This document shows, one piece after another, positions 31,142-39,422 of a stretch of DNA of 64,000 bases (within the stretch, counting starts at the first letter, position 1; every line of letters begins with the position of its first letter). Source of the stretch: an uncultured Christensenellaceae bacterium (GTDB taxonomy: Bacteria; Bacillota; Clostridia; Christensenellales; Aristaeellaceae); NCBI GenBank assembly GCA_905234985.1, contig CAJOJQ010000018.1, positions 1-64,000 of the forward strand, written 5' to 3'. Position numbers and translations under genes: made by a program. The notes below the pieces were generated by a model that made no database searches, was not told the origin of the DNA, and was given only the letters and a program-made list of their open reading frames with translations.

Positions 31142-31360
31142 ATGAAAATCACCATTCCCACCGGCTACCGGGCCGATATGGCGGATATTGCGGAGGGCCT
31201 GAACGATCTGATGGCCGACCTGGAGGATATTCGGGACGAAGCGCAGGAGCTGCTGGACGAAAAGGAAAACGACGCGATCCGTCAGGATGTGCGGAAAATG
31301 GACGAAGCCATCAAAAAACTCGCCGAGGCGGCGGATTTGCTGGAGCAGGACGATGAATGA
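31142..31360 (+). CDS. Small acidic coiled-coil protein
   Basis: 72 residues, almost entirely helical after KITIPTGYR, with heptads LNDLMADLEDIRDEAQELL and MDEAIKKLAEAADLL. Strongly acidic. No family recognised. It overlaps the kinase start (ATGAATGA). It may be an accessory or regulatory peptide for the kinase, but only the coupling supports this. Confidence 0.65.
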   Translation: MKITIPTGYRADMADIAEGLNDLMADLEDIRDEAQELLDEKENDAIRQDVRKMDEAIKKLAEAADLLEQDDE

Positions 31361-32207
31361 TTTCAGTGTGACCGTTGTGGGCGGCATGAACCTGGATCTG
31401 CTGGCTACGCCGGACGTGCCGCTGCTTTCCCGGGATTCCACCCCGGGCAAAATCACCCTGCGTCCCGGCGGCGTGGGGCGGAATATCGCCGCAAGGCTGA
31501 CCGAAGCGGGGGCGCGCGTGCGTCTGGTCACCGCCTTAGGCTGCGACGAGCGGGCGGAGATGCTTTCTCGCCTGTGCCGGGAATCGGGCATTGATCTTTC
31601 CCTTTCCGTTGCCACGGACTGCCCCGCCCCCTGCTATCTGTGCATTCACGACGACAAGGGCGATATGGTGCTTGCGGTCAACGATATGTCCGCTATGGAA
31701 CGGCTGACGCCGGAGGCCATGGAAAGCAGGATGGAGGCGCTGAACAAATCCGACGCCTGCGTGCTGGACGCCAACCTCTCCCCCGATACGCTGAAGTATA
31801 TCGCGTCTCACGCCGCCGTCCCCCTGATCCTTGACCCCGTCAGCTGCGCCAAAGCGCCCCGCGTCCTTTCGATCCTCCCCTATCTGACCGCCATCAAGCC
31901 CAACCGCATGGAGGCGGAAGCGCTGACGGGCGAAAGGAACGTCGAAAAGGCGGCGGCGGCGCTGCTCCATGCCGGGGTGAAGCGCGTGTTCATATCCTTA
32001 GGCGCGGAGGGCGTGTATTACGCCGACGCGTCCCAGGCGGGCCATGAACCCGCCCGGCTCCTGCCCACCCTCCCGGCCACCGGGGCGGGCGACGCGCAGT
32101 GCGCCGGGCTTACCCTGTCTCTGCTTTCCGGTATGGACGTAAAAGCCTGCGCCCAGGCCGGTCAGGAGGCCGCTTACCGGGCACTGCTGCAAAGCAAAGA
32201 GGCATAA
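31353..32207 (+). CDS. PfkB-family carbohydrate kinase, pseudouridine kinase-like
   Basis: 284 residues of ribokinase fold. The N-terminal block DSTPGKITLRPGGVGRNIA closely resembles pseudouridine kinases (PsuK), and the C-terminal ATGAGDAQCAG carries the catalytic Asp and anion hole. The PsuG glycosidase that normally accompanies PsuK is not in the window, so the substrate is uncertain; other nucleosides or sugars are possible. ATG 31353 overlaps the end of the upstream coiled-coil gene, so translation is probably coupled. Confidence 0.82.
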   Translation: MNDFSVTVVGGMNLDLLATPDVPLLSRDSTPGKITLRPGGVGRNIAARLTEAGARVRLVTALGCDERAEMLSRLCRESGIDLSLSVATDCPAPCYLCIHDDKGDMVLAVNDMSAMERLTPEAMESRMEALNKSDACVLDANLSPDTLKYIASHAAVPLILDPVSCAKAPRVLSILPYLTAIKPNRMEAEALTGERNVEKAAAALLHAGVKRVFISLGAEGVYYADASQAGHEPARLLPTLPATGAGDAQCAGLTLSLLSGMDVKACAQAGQEAAYRALLQSKEA

Positions 32208-32261
32208 CTGCATACATCTTGGCACTTTTGCAGGATTTTTTTCAAAATTTGAGAAATATAC

Positions 32262-32290
32262 TTGCGTTTATGATAAAAACAGGATATAAT
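32262..32290 (+). promoter_or_regulatory. Sigma-A promoter of the zinc-ribbon transcript
   Basis: TTGCGT (32262-32267), a 17-bp spacer, and TATAAT (32285-32290). The predicted transcript begins near 32297, about 250 nt before the first ATG. Confidence 0.75.
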
Positions 32291-32296
32291 GTTTCC

Positions 32297-32547
32297 CGGT
32301 TGGCTGAATCGGGTCTGTGGTTGCAAGCCGATGCCAGTCGCAGGCAAAACGGTCCACGTAAGCCGAAAAAAATTTCCGGTGAGCATGGTGCGGTCTAGAA
32401 GTAAGCCCGGCCGCGTTTCAAGCGCGAGAGGACGGCGTGAGGGCGCGATTGCGCAGAGCAATGTTCCAGCCGGCGAGTGTGGGGTCAAAAACCAGGTCAG
32501 CCGCAGCCAATCAAATCCACTACATTTATCAGGGGGTCACAGAAACA
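32297..32547 (+). ncRNA. Long structured leader or small RNA before the zinc-ribbon gene
   Basis: About 250 nt between a strong promoter and the ATG at 32548, with no convincing ORF. Several short stems are visible: CCCG/CGGG at 32295-32313, CGCG/GCGCG around 32411-32426, and GCGC/GCGC at 32443-32454. I found no riboswitch, T-box, RNase P, tmRNA or SRP consensus. It could be a cis-acting leader or an independent RNA. Confidence 0.35.
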
Positions 32548-32829
32548 ATGTATCAGGACAAGACGCTGGTGTGCCGTGACTGCGGCAAGGAATTCGTGTT
32601 TACCGCAGGCGAACAGGAATTCTACGCTGAAAAGGGTTTCCAGAACGAACCCACCCGCTGCCGTGAGTGCCGTCAGGCCCACAAGGCGGCCCGCAACAAC
32701 GGCGCTCCCCGCGAAATGCACGACGCCATCTGCGCGAACTGCGGCAAGCCCACCCAGGTGCCCTTCCAGCCCCGGGAAGACCGCCCCGTGTATTGCAGCG
32801 AATGCTTCGCTGCCATGCAGCGCAGGTAA
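32548..32829 (+). CDS. Zinc-ribbon protein with two CxxC modules
   Basis: 93 residues. Module one is LVCRDCGKEF ... RCRECRQAH (four Cys). Module two is AICANCGKPTQVPF ... VYCSECFAAM (four Cys), so two zincs are likely. This resembles the zf-trcl type of small zinc-binding proteins common in Clostridia, whose role (nucleic-acid binding or zinc handling) is not established. AGGGGGT lies 10 nt upstream. A terminator follows. Confidence 0.8.
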   Translation: MYQDKTLVCRDCGKEFVFTAGEQEFYAEKGFQNEPTRCRECRQAHKAARNNGAPREMHDAICANCGKPTQVPFQPREDRPVYCSECFAAMQRR

Positions 32830-32858
32830 GCCCGTCAGGAACCTTCCGGCTCCTGGGA

Positions 32859-32898
32859 AAAAACGACGTAGCCGAGCAGTCGGCTATGCCGTTTTCTT
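32859..32898 (+). terminator. Terminator of the zinc-ribbon gene
   Basis: AAAACG and TAGCCGA pair with TCGGCTA and CGTTTT around a 4-nt loop, ending in TTTTCTT. Confidence 0.8.
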
Positions 32899-32930
32899 AA
32901 CAGGAAATTTAGGAAAATTTTAAAAAACGC

Positions 32931-32959
32931 TTGACAATCTCGCTTTAACCCTGTATACT
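32931..32959 (+). promoter_or_regulatory. Promoter of the infC-rpmI-rplT operon
   Basis: A consensus TTGACA (32931-32936), a 17-bp spacer, and TATACT (32954-32959). Confidence 0.85.
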
Positions 32960-32965
32960 TGTTCC

Positions 32966-33112
32966 GTTTCAAGCAGAAGCTGCCCGCTTCTCTCCGACGC
33001 GAATTCTGTTTTGCGCGGGTACATGGCATTATTTCCGATGGAAGTATGTTCTTGGCGGGTGGTTTCACCCGCCAATTTTTATTGGCTGAACTGATTGGGA
33101 GGTGTATCGACC
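32966..33112 (+). promoter_or_regulatory. Attenuator leader of infC-rpmI-rplT (L20-leader type)
   Basis: About 147 nt of leader. A first hairpin (AGAAGC/GCTTCT, around 32974-32990) is followed by a classic intrinsic terminator: a 10-bp stem 33052-33061 / 33066-33075 with loop GTTT, then TTTTTATT. It lies upstream of infC, so the operon must be controlled by premature termination. In Bacillus the corresponding leader is bound by L20 for feedback. I infer the same here. Confidence 0.8.
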
Positions 33113-33685
33113 ATAGCCGCTGAATTGCTCATCAATGAAGAAATCCGGGATCGTGAAGTTCGCGTGATCGGCGCGGACGGCGCGCAGCTGGGCATCATGC
33201 CCACCCGCAGGGCGCTGGAACTGGCCGAGGAAGCCGAATTGGATCTGGTGAAAATCGTGCCCACCGCCGTGCCCCCCGTCTGCAAGCTGATGGATTACGA
33301 CAAGCACCGCTTTGAGCAGGCCAAGCGCGAAAGAGAAATGCGCAAAAACCAGAAGGAACGCATCGTTTCGCTCAAGGAAGTGCAGCTGTCCGTTACGATC
33401 GAAGAAAACGATGTGGCCGTGAAAGCCAAGAACGCCGTCAAGTTCCTGGAAGGCGGCGACAAGGTGAAGGTCAGCATCCGTTTCCGCGGCCGTCAGATCG
33501 CGCATTCCGATATCGGCATGAAGGTGATGCAGGAATTCGCGGAGCGCGTGAAGGACGTATGCACCGTCGAACGCCGTCCCATGATCGAAGGGCGCAACAT
33601 GATCATGATCTTAGCGCCTAAAGCGGAAAAAGCCAGCAAGGCCGATAAGGCCGCCAAAGCGGCCAAGGAAGCCCAGCAGGCATAA
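33113..33685 (+). CDS. infC: Translation initiation factor IF-3
   Basis: 190 residues. The N-domain (LLINEEIRDREVRVIG; PPVCKLMDYDKHRFEQ) and C-domain (KVKVSIRFRGRQIAHSDIG) are complete, with a Lys/Ala-rich tail. IF-3 checks start codons and keeps 30S subunits free. The start should be ATA at 33113: GGGAGGTG (33098-33105) sits just upstream, and the protein then begins AAELLINEE at the same place as other IF-3 proteins. A TTG at 33095 precedes the Shine-Dalgarno and is unlikely. Rare AUU/AUA starts are the basis of IF-3 autoregulation. Confidence 0.93.
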   Translation: MAAELLINEEIRDREVRVIGADGAQLGIMPTRRALELAEEAELDLVKIVPTAVPPVCKLMDYDKHRFEQAKREREMRKNQKERIVSLKEVQLSVTIEENDVAVKAKNAVKFLEGGDKVKVSIRFRGRQIAHSDIGMKVMQEFAERVKDVCTVERRPMIEGRNMIMILAPKAEKASKADKAAKAAKEAQQA

Positions 33686-33714
33686 TCAAACTTTCCGGAA
33701 GGAGGAATTTTCCC

Positions 33715-33915
33715 ATGCCCAAGCAAAAGACCCATCGCGGCGCCGCGAAGCGCTTTAGCCTGACCAAGACCGGCAAGGTCAAGCACAAGAAAATGAACGC
33801 CAACCATATCCTGAACAAAAAGACCACCAAGCGCATCCGTCATCTGCGCGCGGGCGGCCAGCTTCAGAACAACGCCGAAGCCGCCACCATCCGCAAGCTG
33901 ATCCCCTACAAATAA
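33715..33915 (+). CDS. rpmI: 50S ribosomal protein L35
   Basis: 66 residues, highly basic, with the L35 pattern KQKTHRGAAKRFSLTKTGKVK. GGAGG lies upstream of the ATG. Middle gene of the conserved infC-rpmI-rplT operon. Confidence 0.97.
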   Translation: MPKQKTHRGAAKRFSLTKTGKVKHKKMNANHILNKKTTKRIRHLRAGGQLQNNAEAATIRKLIPYK

Positions 33916-33945
33916 TCCATCGCTGGTATTAAGGAGGAACAATCA

Positions 33946-34296
33946 ATGGCACGTATTAAGAGGGCTGTGAACGCCCATAAGAAACGCCGCAAGGTGTTAA
34001 AGCTGGCGAAGGGTTATTGGGGAGCGAAATCCAAGCAGTACCGTACCGCCAGCGAACAGGTGCGCCGTTCCCTGCGCTACGCCTATGAAGGCCGCAAAAT
34101 GCGCAAGCGGGACTTCCGCCGCCTGTGGATCGTCCGCATCAACGCCGCCGCCCGCCTGAGCGGCATGAGCTATTCCACGTTCATCAACGGCCTGAAGAAG
34201 AAGAACATCGAAGTCAACCGCAAAATGCTGGCTGACCTGGCCGTGAACGACGCCGCCGCCTTCGCCCAGCTGGTTGAGCTGGCCAAGGAAGCGTAA
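33946..34296 (+). CDS. rplT: 50S ribosomal protein L20
   Basis: 116 residues, with [22 protein letters not shown] and [20 protein letters not shown] typical of L20. It is needed early in 50S assembly and is the likely autorepressor acting on the leader at 32966-33112. Confidence 0.97.
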   Translation: MARIKRAVNAHKKRRKVLKLAKGYWGAKSKQYRTASEQVRRSLRYAYEGRKMRKRDFRRLWIVRINAAARLSGMSYSTFINGLKKKNIEVNRKMLADLAVNDAAAFAQLVELAKEA

Positions 34297-34318
34297 GAAA
34301 CGCGGACAAGCATCTATT

Positions 34319-34350
34319 ACGTCCTTTCCATGATGGGAAGGGCGTTTTCA
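34319..34350 (+). terminator. Terminator after rplT
   Basis: An 11-bp stem (34319-34329 with 34335-34345, one mismatch) and TTTTCATTTT. Confidence 0.82.
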
Positions 34351-34375
34351 TTTTATCATTTTCCTTCGTTTAGGC

Positions 34376-34404
34376 TTGCATTTATCAAGCTGTAATGATA
34401 TAAT
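34376..34404 (+). promoter_or_regulatory. Promoter of the ferric-type ABC operon
   Basis: TTGCAT (34376-34381), a 17-bp spacer, and TATAAT (34399-34404). It gives a leader of about 100 nt. No Fur-box-like palindrome is obvious to me. Confidence 0.75.
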
Positions 34405-34512
34405 AAATGGGAAAAAAGAGAAAAACACGGATATGGGTTCTCAAATCATGAAACCTTCTCGCGCTGAGGCGCGGTGAAGATAAAAAAAGTAAATTTTTGG
34501 GAGGTACGATTC

Positions 34513-35655
34513 ATGAAAAAGTTTGCAGCTCTCGTTCTGGCGCTGATCATGGCGCTTTGCGCCGTTCACGCTCTGGCCGACGTGACCGCCGACGTGGAGG
34601 CGGGCCAGGCGATGACGCACGACCAGCTGGTGGAAAAAGCGCTGGCTGAAACCGGCACCTTCGTGGTCTACGGCAATACCAGCCGCATTGCCACCGCCGC
34701 GGAAGATTTCGCCGCGCTGTATAACATCCCCTACGAACCCTCCAATCTGAAGGATCAGGAAATCTACACCAAGCTGCGCAATGAAAACGGCAGCGCCGCA
34801 GCCGATATGGTGATGATCCAGGACGGCGCTCAGCTGGCCGACGCTATTGACGAAGGTCTGGTGATCAATTTCGTACCCGCCTCCATGAAGGATGTGCTGA
34901 GCGAGACCGATCAGCAGCCCGCTCTGGTGCATCAGTACATCAACAAGCTGTTCATCTATAACAACAAGGGCGATAACGTGCCCGCCATCAAGAACGTGTG
35001 GGAACTGACCGCCCCTGAAATGAAGGACAACGTGATCTTCAAGAACCCCGAAACCGAAAAAGTGAACATGAACTTCCTGGTCATGTGTACCAAGCCTGAA
35101 TGGGCCGACAAGCTGGCGGAAGCCTACAAGGCCTGGAAGGGCGAGGAAATCGACCTGGGCAGCTACAAGAACGCCGGTTACAAGTGGGTAGCCGAATTCC
35201 TGGATAACGTCATTTTCGGCAAGTCCGATACCTCCATCGCGGAAGAAGTGAGCCAGGAAACCGCCGCGGGCAAGATCGGCCTGTTCGTGCTGAGCAAGCT
35301 GCGCTCCTCCTCCGTACTCACCGACAACCTGACTGTGGCCCAGTACGACGCCACCGCCAACGGCTATACTGTGGAACCCTTCGCCGGCTTCATGTATCCC
35401 ATGTACACCATGGTGAACACCAAGGCCACCCGGCCATATACCGCCATGCTGTTCATTGAATACCTGATGACCCAGGACGGCTTCAAGCCCTGGGGCAAGA
35501 GCATCGGCGCTTACTCCCCCAATCCCGCCATCACCGTCAACGACGGCGACCTGACCATCGACGTGTGGAAGAACACCCTGGTCATGGAAGACGCGGACTA
35601 CATCCTGGAAAACTTTGAAGTGGAAGACTTCATTTTGCAGCATTGCCAGAAATAA
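34513..35655 (+). CDS. ABC transporter substrate-binding protein, ferric iron/polyamine-like family
   Basis: 380 residues. The signal peptide ends HALADVTAD. The extracellular solute-binding fold of family 1/AfuA type has an N-terminal strand TFVVYGNTSR and a long C-lobe. Genes for a fused permease and an ATPase follow, as in Fbp/Afu ferric importers. The Tyr pair typical of Fe3+ binding is not obvious, so phosphonates, thiamine or other anions remain possible. It starts at ATG 34513 behind GGGAGGT. A terminator-like hairpin after the gene would make it the most abundant component. Confidence 0.82.
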   Translation: MKKFAALVLALIMALCAVHALADVTADVEAGQAMTHDQLVEKALAETGTFVVYGNTSRIATAAEDFAALYNIPYEPSNLKDQEIYTKLRNENGSAAADMVMIQDGAQLADAIDEGLVINFVPASMKDVLSETDQQPALVHQYINKLFIYNNKGDNVPAIKNVWELTAPEMKDNVIFKNPETEKVNMNFLVMCTKPEWADKLAEAYKAWKGEEIDLGSYKNAGYKWVAEFLDNVIFGKSDTSIAEEVSQETAAGKIGLFVLSKLRSSSVLTDNLTVAQYDATANGYTVEPFAGFMYPMYTMVNTKATRPYTAMLFIEYLMTQDGFKPWGKSIGAYSPNPAITVNDGDLTIDVWKNTLVMEDADYILENFEVEDFILQHCQK

Positions 35656-35676
35656 AAGCGCTTAGCGTTTCTTCCC

Positions 35677-35720
35677 CCGGCGGGACGGTTCGCCCGTTCC
35701 GCCGGATGCTTTTTTCATTC
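35677..35720 (+). terminator. Hairpin after the binding-protein gene
   Basis: CCGGCGG (35677-35683) pairs with CCGCCGG (35699-35705), with more pairing inside, then a TTTTTT run. A partial terminator would set the ratio of binding protein to permease. Confidence 0.75.
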
Positions 35721-35749
35721 TTTACTCTTCCCAAAGGGGGAATTCCTGA

Positions 35750-37576
35750 ATGGATCAGGCAAAATCCCAAGATATGAAAATGCGCAGGCTGTGGGGCCGG
35801 GTAAGATCCTGGCTTTCCAGGCCCGCCAACGTGATCCTGCTTACTTTTCTGATCGTGCTGGCGGCGCTGACCCTGTATCCCCTGCTGTCCATGCTGATGG
35901 AAACGTTCACCATCCACGTGGGCCGCGAAGCGAGGGCCGCCAAGGAAGCGGCGGGAACGCTTTCCCTGTACCATTTCCAAAGGCTGTTCGCCACATCGGA
36001 AAATGATTACAGCTGGATCCAGTTTTACCAGCCCTTCCTCAATACCCTGATCGTTTCCCTGTCCGCCTCCGTCATCGCCATCATGTTTGGCGGCACGGTC
36101 GCCTTTTTGGTGACGCGCACCAACCTGAAATACAAGAAATTCGTGTCCGCCGTGTTCACCTTCCCCTACATCATGCCCTCCTGGACGCTGGCGCTGTTCT
36201 GGGAAGCGTTCTTCAAGAACGTGAACATCGGCCTGAAAACCTCCAACGGCATCATGGCCGCCGTGTTCGGCGTGTATATGCCGGAATGGTTCGTGTACGG
36301 GGCCTTCCCCATCGCCCTGGTGCTGGGCCTGCACTACGCGCCCTTCGCCTATATCCTGATCGGCGGCATCCTGCGGAACATGGACGCCAATTTGGAAGAA
36401 GCGGCCACCATCCTGCGCGCCAGTCGTCCCCGCATCATCTGGCGCATCACCCTGCCCATGGTGAAGCCCGCCATGCTGTCCACATTCCTGCTGGTGTTCG
36501 CCAGCTCCATGAGCGCGTATTCCGTGCCCGTGTTCTTAGGATCGCCCGTGCGTTACTACGTGCTGAGTACCAAGATGAAGTCCCTCATGGACAGCTACCC
36601 CGGCCAGGCGTACATCATCGTGGCGGTGATGATCCTGTTCGGCGTTGGCATCCTGCTGCTCAACCAGAAGGTGACCAACAGCCGAAAGCAGTTCACCACC
36701 GTGACCGGCAAATCCGGCCAGATCAGCAAGATCAATTTGGGAAAGGCCAACCGGCCTGTGGCCATCCTGCTGGTAATCATCCTGCTGCTGGTGGCCGTGG
36801 TGCCGCTGATCACCTTCGCCATGGAATCCATCATCGTAAAAGCCGGGGATTACAGCCTGAGCAACATGACATTGGACTTCTGGATCGGCACCAACCTGCA
36901 GGAGCGCCTGGATCAGGGCGACTCCACGGGCATCCTGCTGAATCCCAAGGTGTGGAACGCGCTGGGCTACAGTTTGGGTCTGGCCGTCACCTGCGCCTTT
37001 GTGGCGGGCACCTGCGGCATTCTGGTGGGCTACGGCGTGGCGAAACGCCGGGGCAGCCGGTTCTCCTCCTGGGTCAATTCCCTGTCCTTCTTCCCCTACC
37101 TGATGCCTTCTCTGGCTTTCGGCGCGATTTATCTCGCCATGAGCAGCAAAATCCCGTGGCTTCGGGGCTTCCTGCTGCTTGGGCTGGTGGGTTCGGTGAA
37201 ATACCTGCCCTTCGCGTCCCGCTCCGGCGTGAACGCCATGCTGCAACTGTCCGGCGAAATCGAGGAAGCCGCCGTGATCACCGGCGTGCCCTGGTGGAAG
37301 CGCATGGCGCGGATCATCGTTCCCATTCAAAAATCCAGCTTCTTAAGCGGCTATCTGCTGCCCATGGTTTCCTGCATGCGTGAACTTTCCCTGTTCGTGC
37401 TGCTGGTGCCCACCAGCAATACCATCCTGACCACCATGCTGATGCAGTACTCCGAAAAGGGCTGGGCGCAGTTTGGCAACGCCATCAACCTGCTGATCAT
37501 CATCGTGGTGCTGCTGGTGAACTTCATCGTGAATAAGCTGACGGGCGCTTCCATTGATAAAGGCGTAGGAGGTTAA
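35750..37576 (+). CDS. ABC transporter permease, two fused BPD_transp_1 domains (FbpB type)
   Basis: 608 residues with about 12 membrane segments. Each half has its own coupling motif: EEAATILRASRPRIIWRITLP at about 215 and EEAAVITGVPWWKRMARI at about 505. Both halves of the channel are therefore in one chain, as in FbpB/AfuB. It ends 1 nt before the ATPase start. Confidence 0.92.
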   Translation: MDQAKSQDMKMRRLWGRVRSWLSRPANVILLTFLIVLAALTLYPLLSMLMETFTIHVGREARAAKEAAGTLSLYHFQRLFATSENDYSWIQFYQPFLNTLIVSLSASVIAIMFGGTVAFLVTRTNLKYKKFVSAVFTFPYIMPSWTLALFWEAFFKNVNIGLKTSNGIMAAVFGVYMPEWFVYGAFPIALVLGLHYAPFAYILIGGILRNMDANLEEAATILRASRPRIIWRITLPMVKPAMLSTFLLVFASSMSAYSVPVFLGSPVRYYVLSTKMKSLMDSYPGQAYIIVAVMILFGVGILLLNQKVTNSRKQFTTVTGKSGQISKINLGKANRPVAILLVIILLLVAVVPLITFAMESIIVKAGDYSLSNMTLDFWIGTNLQERLDQGDSTGILLNPKVWNALGYSLGLAVTCAFVAGTCGILVGYGVAKRRGSRFSSWVNSLSFFPYLMPSLAFGAIYLAMSSKIPWLRGFLLLGLVGSVKYLPFASRSGVNAMLQLSGEIEEAAVITGVPWWKRMARIIVPIQKSSFLSGYLLPMVSCMRELSLFVLLVPTSNTILTTMLMQYSEKGWAQFGNAINLLIIIVVLLVNFIVNKLTGASIDKGVGG

Positions 37577-37577
37577 G

Positions 37578-38675
37578 ATGCCGGAGATCATTTTGAAAAA
37601 CGTGACCAAGCGGTTCGGTAAATTTGTTGCGGTGGATCACCTGAACCTGCAGATCCTCAGCAACTCCTTTATCACGCTGCTCGGCCCCTCCGGCTGCGGT
37701 AAAACCACCACCCTGCGCATGATCACCGGCCTGGAAACGCCCACGGAAGGGCAGATTTCCATCGACGGCAAAATCGTGTTCGATTCCGAATTAGGCGTGA
37801 ATCTGCCTCCCAACAAGCGGGACGTGGGCTTTCTGCTCCAGAATTTCGCCCTTTGGCCCCACATGACAGTGTACCAGAACATTGCCTTCGGCCTGGAAAA
37901 CCTGAAATGGAGCAAAAAGCGCATTCAGGAGCGCGTGAAGGAATTGCTCGCCATGCTGCGCATCGAGGAATTGGAAAAGCGCTATCCCAGCGAACTCTCT
38001 GGCGGCCAGCAGCAACGCGTCGCCATCGCCCGTACCCTTGCCCCGCGACCCAAGGTGCTGTTCATGGACGAGCCGCTTTCCAACCTGGATACCAAGCTGC
38101 GCATGGAAATGCGCACCGAGCTGAAGCGCCTGCACCGGGAAACGGACGCCACCTTCGTCTACGTGACCCACGACCAATTGGAGGCCATGACGCTGTCCAC
38201 CATGGTGTGCATCATGGACGGAGGCAAGCTCCAGCAGTACGCGCCGCCGCTGCGGATGTACAACAGCCCCGCCAATCTGTTCGTGGCGGATTTCCTGGGC
38301 AATCCTTCCATGAACTTTGTACAAGGACATCTGGATCAAAGCGGCTTGCTGGACTTTGGCGGCATGAAATGCCAGTTTGAACCCTTCGACGCCGTTACCC
38401 TGACCGATCAGGACGTGGTGGTGGGCATCCGGCCCGAGCATATCTTTATCGGCGATAACGGCGCGCAGGAGGCCACGGTGTATTCCACCCTGCCCTCCGG
38501 CATGGAAACCACCGTGAAGCTGAACGTGAACGGCGTTGCCCTGAACGCCGTCGAGTTCGGCGATTTGGACTACCCCGTGGACAGCAAAGTTCGCTTCTCC
38601 TTCCGCAAAGCGGCGGTGCTGTTTAACAAGGAATCCGGGAAAAGCATCGCCCGGGGCAAGCTGAACCTGCTGTAA
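37578..38675 (+). CDS. ABC transporter ATPase with C-terminal TOBE domain (FbpC/PotA type)
   Basis: 365 residues. Walker A GPSGCGKTT, signature ELSGGQQQRVAIAR, Walker B VLFMDEPLSNLD, switch His in THDQLEAM. Residues about 285-360 are a regulatory TOBE domain. It powers the fused permease upstream (1-nt gap). Substrate as discussed for the binding protein. Confidence 0.93.
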   Translation: MPEIILKNVTKRFGKFVAVDHLNLQILSNSFITLLGPSGCGKTTTLRMITGLETPTEGQISIDGKIVFDSELGVNLPPNKRDVGFLLQNFALWPHMTVYQNIAFGLENLKWSKKRIQERVKELLAMLRIEELEKRYPSELSGGQQQRVAIARTLAPRPKVLFMDEPLSNLDTKLRMEMRTELKRLHRETDATFVYVTHDQLEAMTLSTMVCIMDGGKLQQYAPPLRMYNSPANLFVADFLGNPSMNFVQGHLDQSGLLDFGGMKCQFEPFDAVTLTDQDVVVGIRPEHIFIGDNGAQEATVYSTLPSGMETTVKLNVNGVALNAVEFGDLDYPVDSKVRFSFRKAAVLFNKESGKSIARGKLNLL

Positions 38676-38690
38676 GACACTCCGCCTATG

Positions 38691-38726
38691 AGGAATTGCC
38701 GTACACTCTATGGCAATTCCTTTTTT
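38691..38726 (+). terminator. Terminator of the ferric-type ABC operon
   Basis: A perfect 10-bp stem (AGGAATTGCC with GGCAATTCCT) followed by TTTTT. Confidence 0.88.
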
Positions 38727-38744
38727 GACGTGCCGCTTTCAGAA

Positions 38745-38773
38745 TTGACAAAAGCGCACATATGTTCTATAAT
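38745..38773 (+). promoter_or_regulatory. Consensus promoter of the ruv operon
   Basis: A perfect TTGACA (38745-38750), a 17-bp spacer and a perfect TATAAT (38768-38773), 26 bp before ruvC. Confidence 0.88.
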
Positions 38774-38799
38774 GACAGGGTACAGGAAAGGGGTGCTTT

Positions 38800-39294
38800 A
38801 TGCGCATTTTGGGGATTGATCCCGGCCTTGCCACCATGGGATGGGGCGTGGTGGATACGGAGAAGGGCAAAAACAGCCTGGTTCAGTGCGGCGCGGTAAT
38901 TACCCCGCCGGAAATGCCCATCCAGCGCCGTCTGCACCATATTTTTGTGGGCGTCAAGGAATTGATCGCCGTATATCAGCCCCAGGAAATCGTGTTTGAG
39001 GAACTGTTTTTCGCCAAGAACATCACCACCGCCGTGAACGTATCCGCAGCTCGGGGCGTGGCCCTGTGCGCCTGCGCCGACAGCGGACTGCCCATGTACG
39101 AATACACGCCCATGCAGATCAAGCAGGCGGTGACGGGCTACGGCAGCGCCGATAAAAGGCAGGTGCAGCAGATGGTGAAAATGCTGTTGAACCTGCCCGC
39201 CCTCATCCGCCCGGACGACGCGGCGGACGCCGTGGCCGCCGCCCTGACCCACGCGGCCTCCGGACGGATGAAAGAACAGTTTATCATGAAGTAG
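38800..39294 (+). CDS. ruvC: Holliday junction resolvase RuvC
   Basis: 164 residues. The catalytic acids lie in ILGIDPGLATMGWG (Asp7), VFEELFFAKN (Glu) and PDDAADAVAAALTH (two Asp). It nicks Holliday junctions after RuvAB branch migration. The TAG stop (39292-39294) lies inside the first heptamer of element E. Confidence 0.96.
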   Translation: MRILGIDPGLATMGWGVVDTEKGKNSLVQCGAVITPPEMPIQRRLHHIFVGVKELIAVYQPQEIVFEELFFAKNITTAVNVSAARGVALCACADSGLPMYEYTPMQIKQAVTGYGSADKRQVQQMVKMLLNLPALIRPDDAADAVAAALTHAASGRMKEQFIMK

Positions 39295-39410
39295 GAAGTA
39301 GGAGGTAGAAGGTAGGAGGTTCGATTTTGTCTTCTCCTTTTGAGAAGGCATGCTAATGATTGCCCTATATGCTGACACAGCATAATAACCTCCTACCTCC
39401 TACCTATCCT
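39291..39410. repeat. Heptamer-arm hairpin element E (GTAGGAG class) between ruvC and ruvA
   Basis: The left arm (39291-39320) has four imperfect units, AGTAGGA, AGTAGGA, GGTAGAA and GGTAGGA. The right arm (39388-39410) has CCTCCTA twice and a partial unit. The 67-nt loop contains two perfect small hairpins: CTTCTC/GAGAAG, and TATGCTG/CAGCATA at 39368-39384. Same plan as the AGAGTTG elements but with another 7-mer. Confidence 0.85.
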
Positions 39411-39422
39411 AAAGGAGTTATT

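Noticed and set aside
32297-32547. RNase P, tmRNA, 6S or cobalamin riboswitch
   Set aside because: None of the conserved boxes of these RNAs could be found in either orientation.
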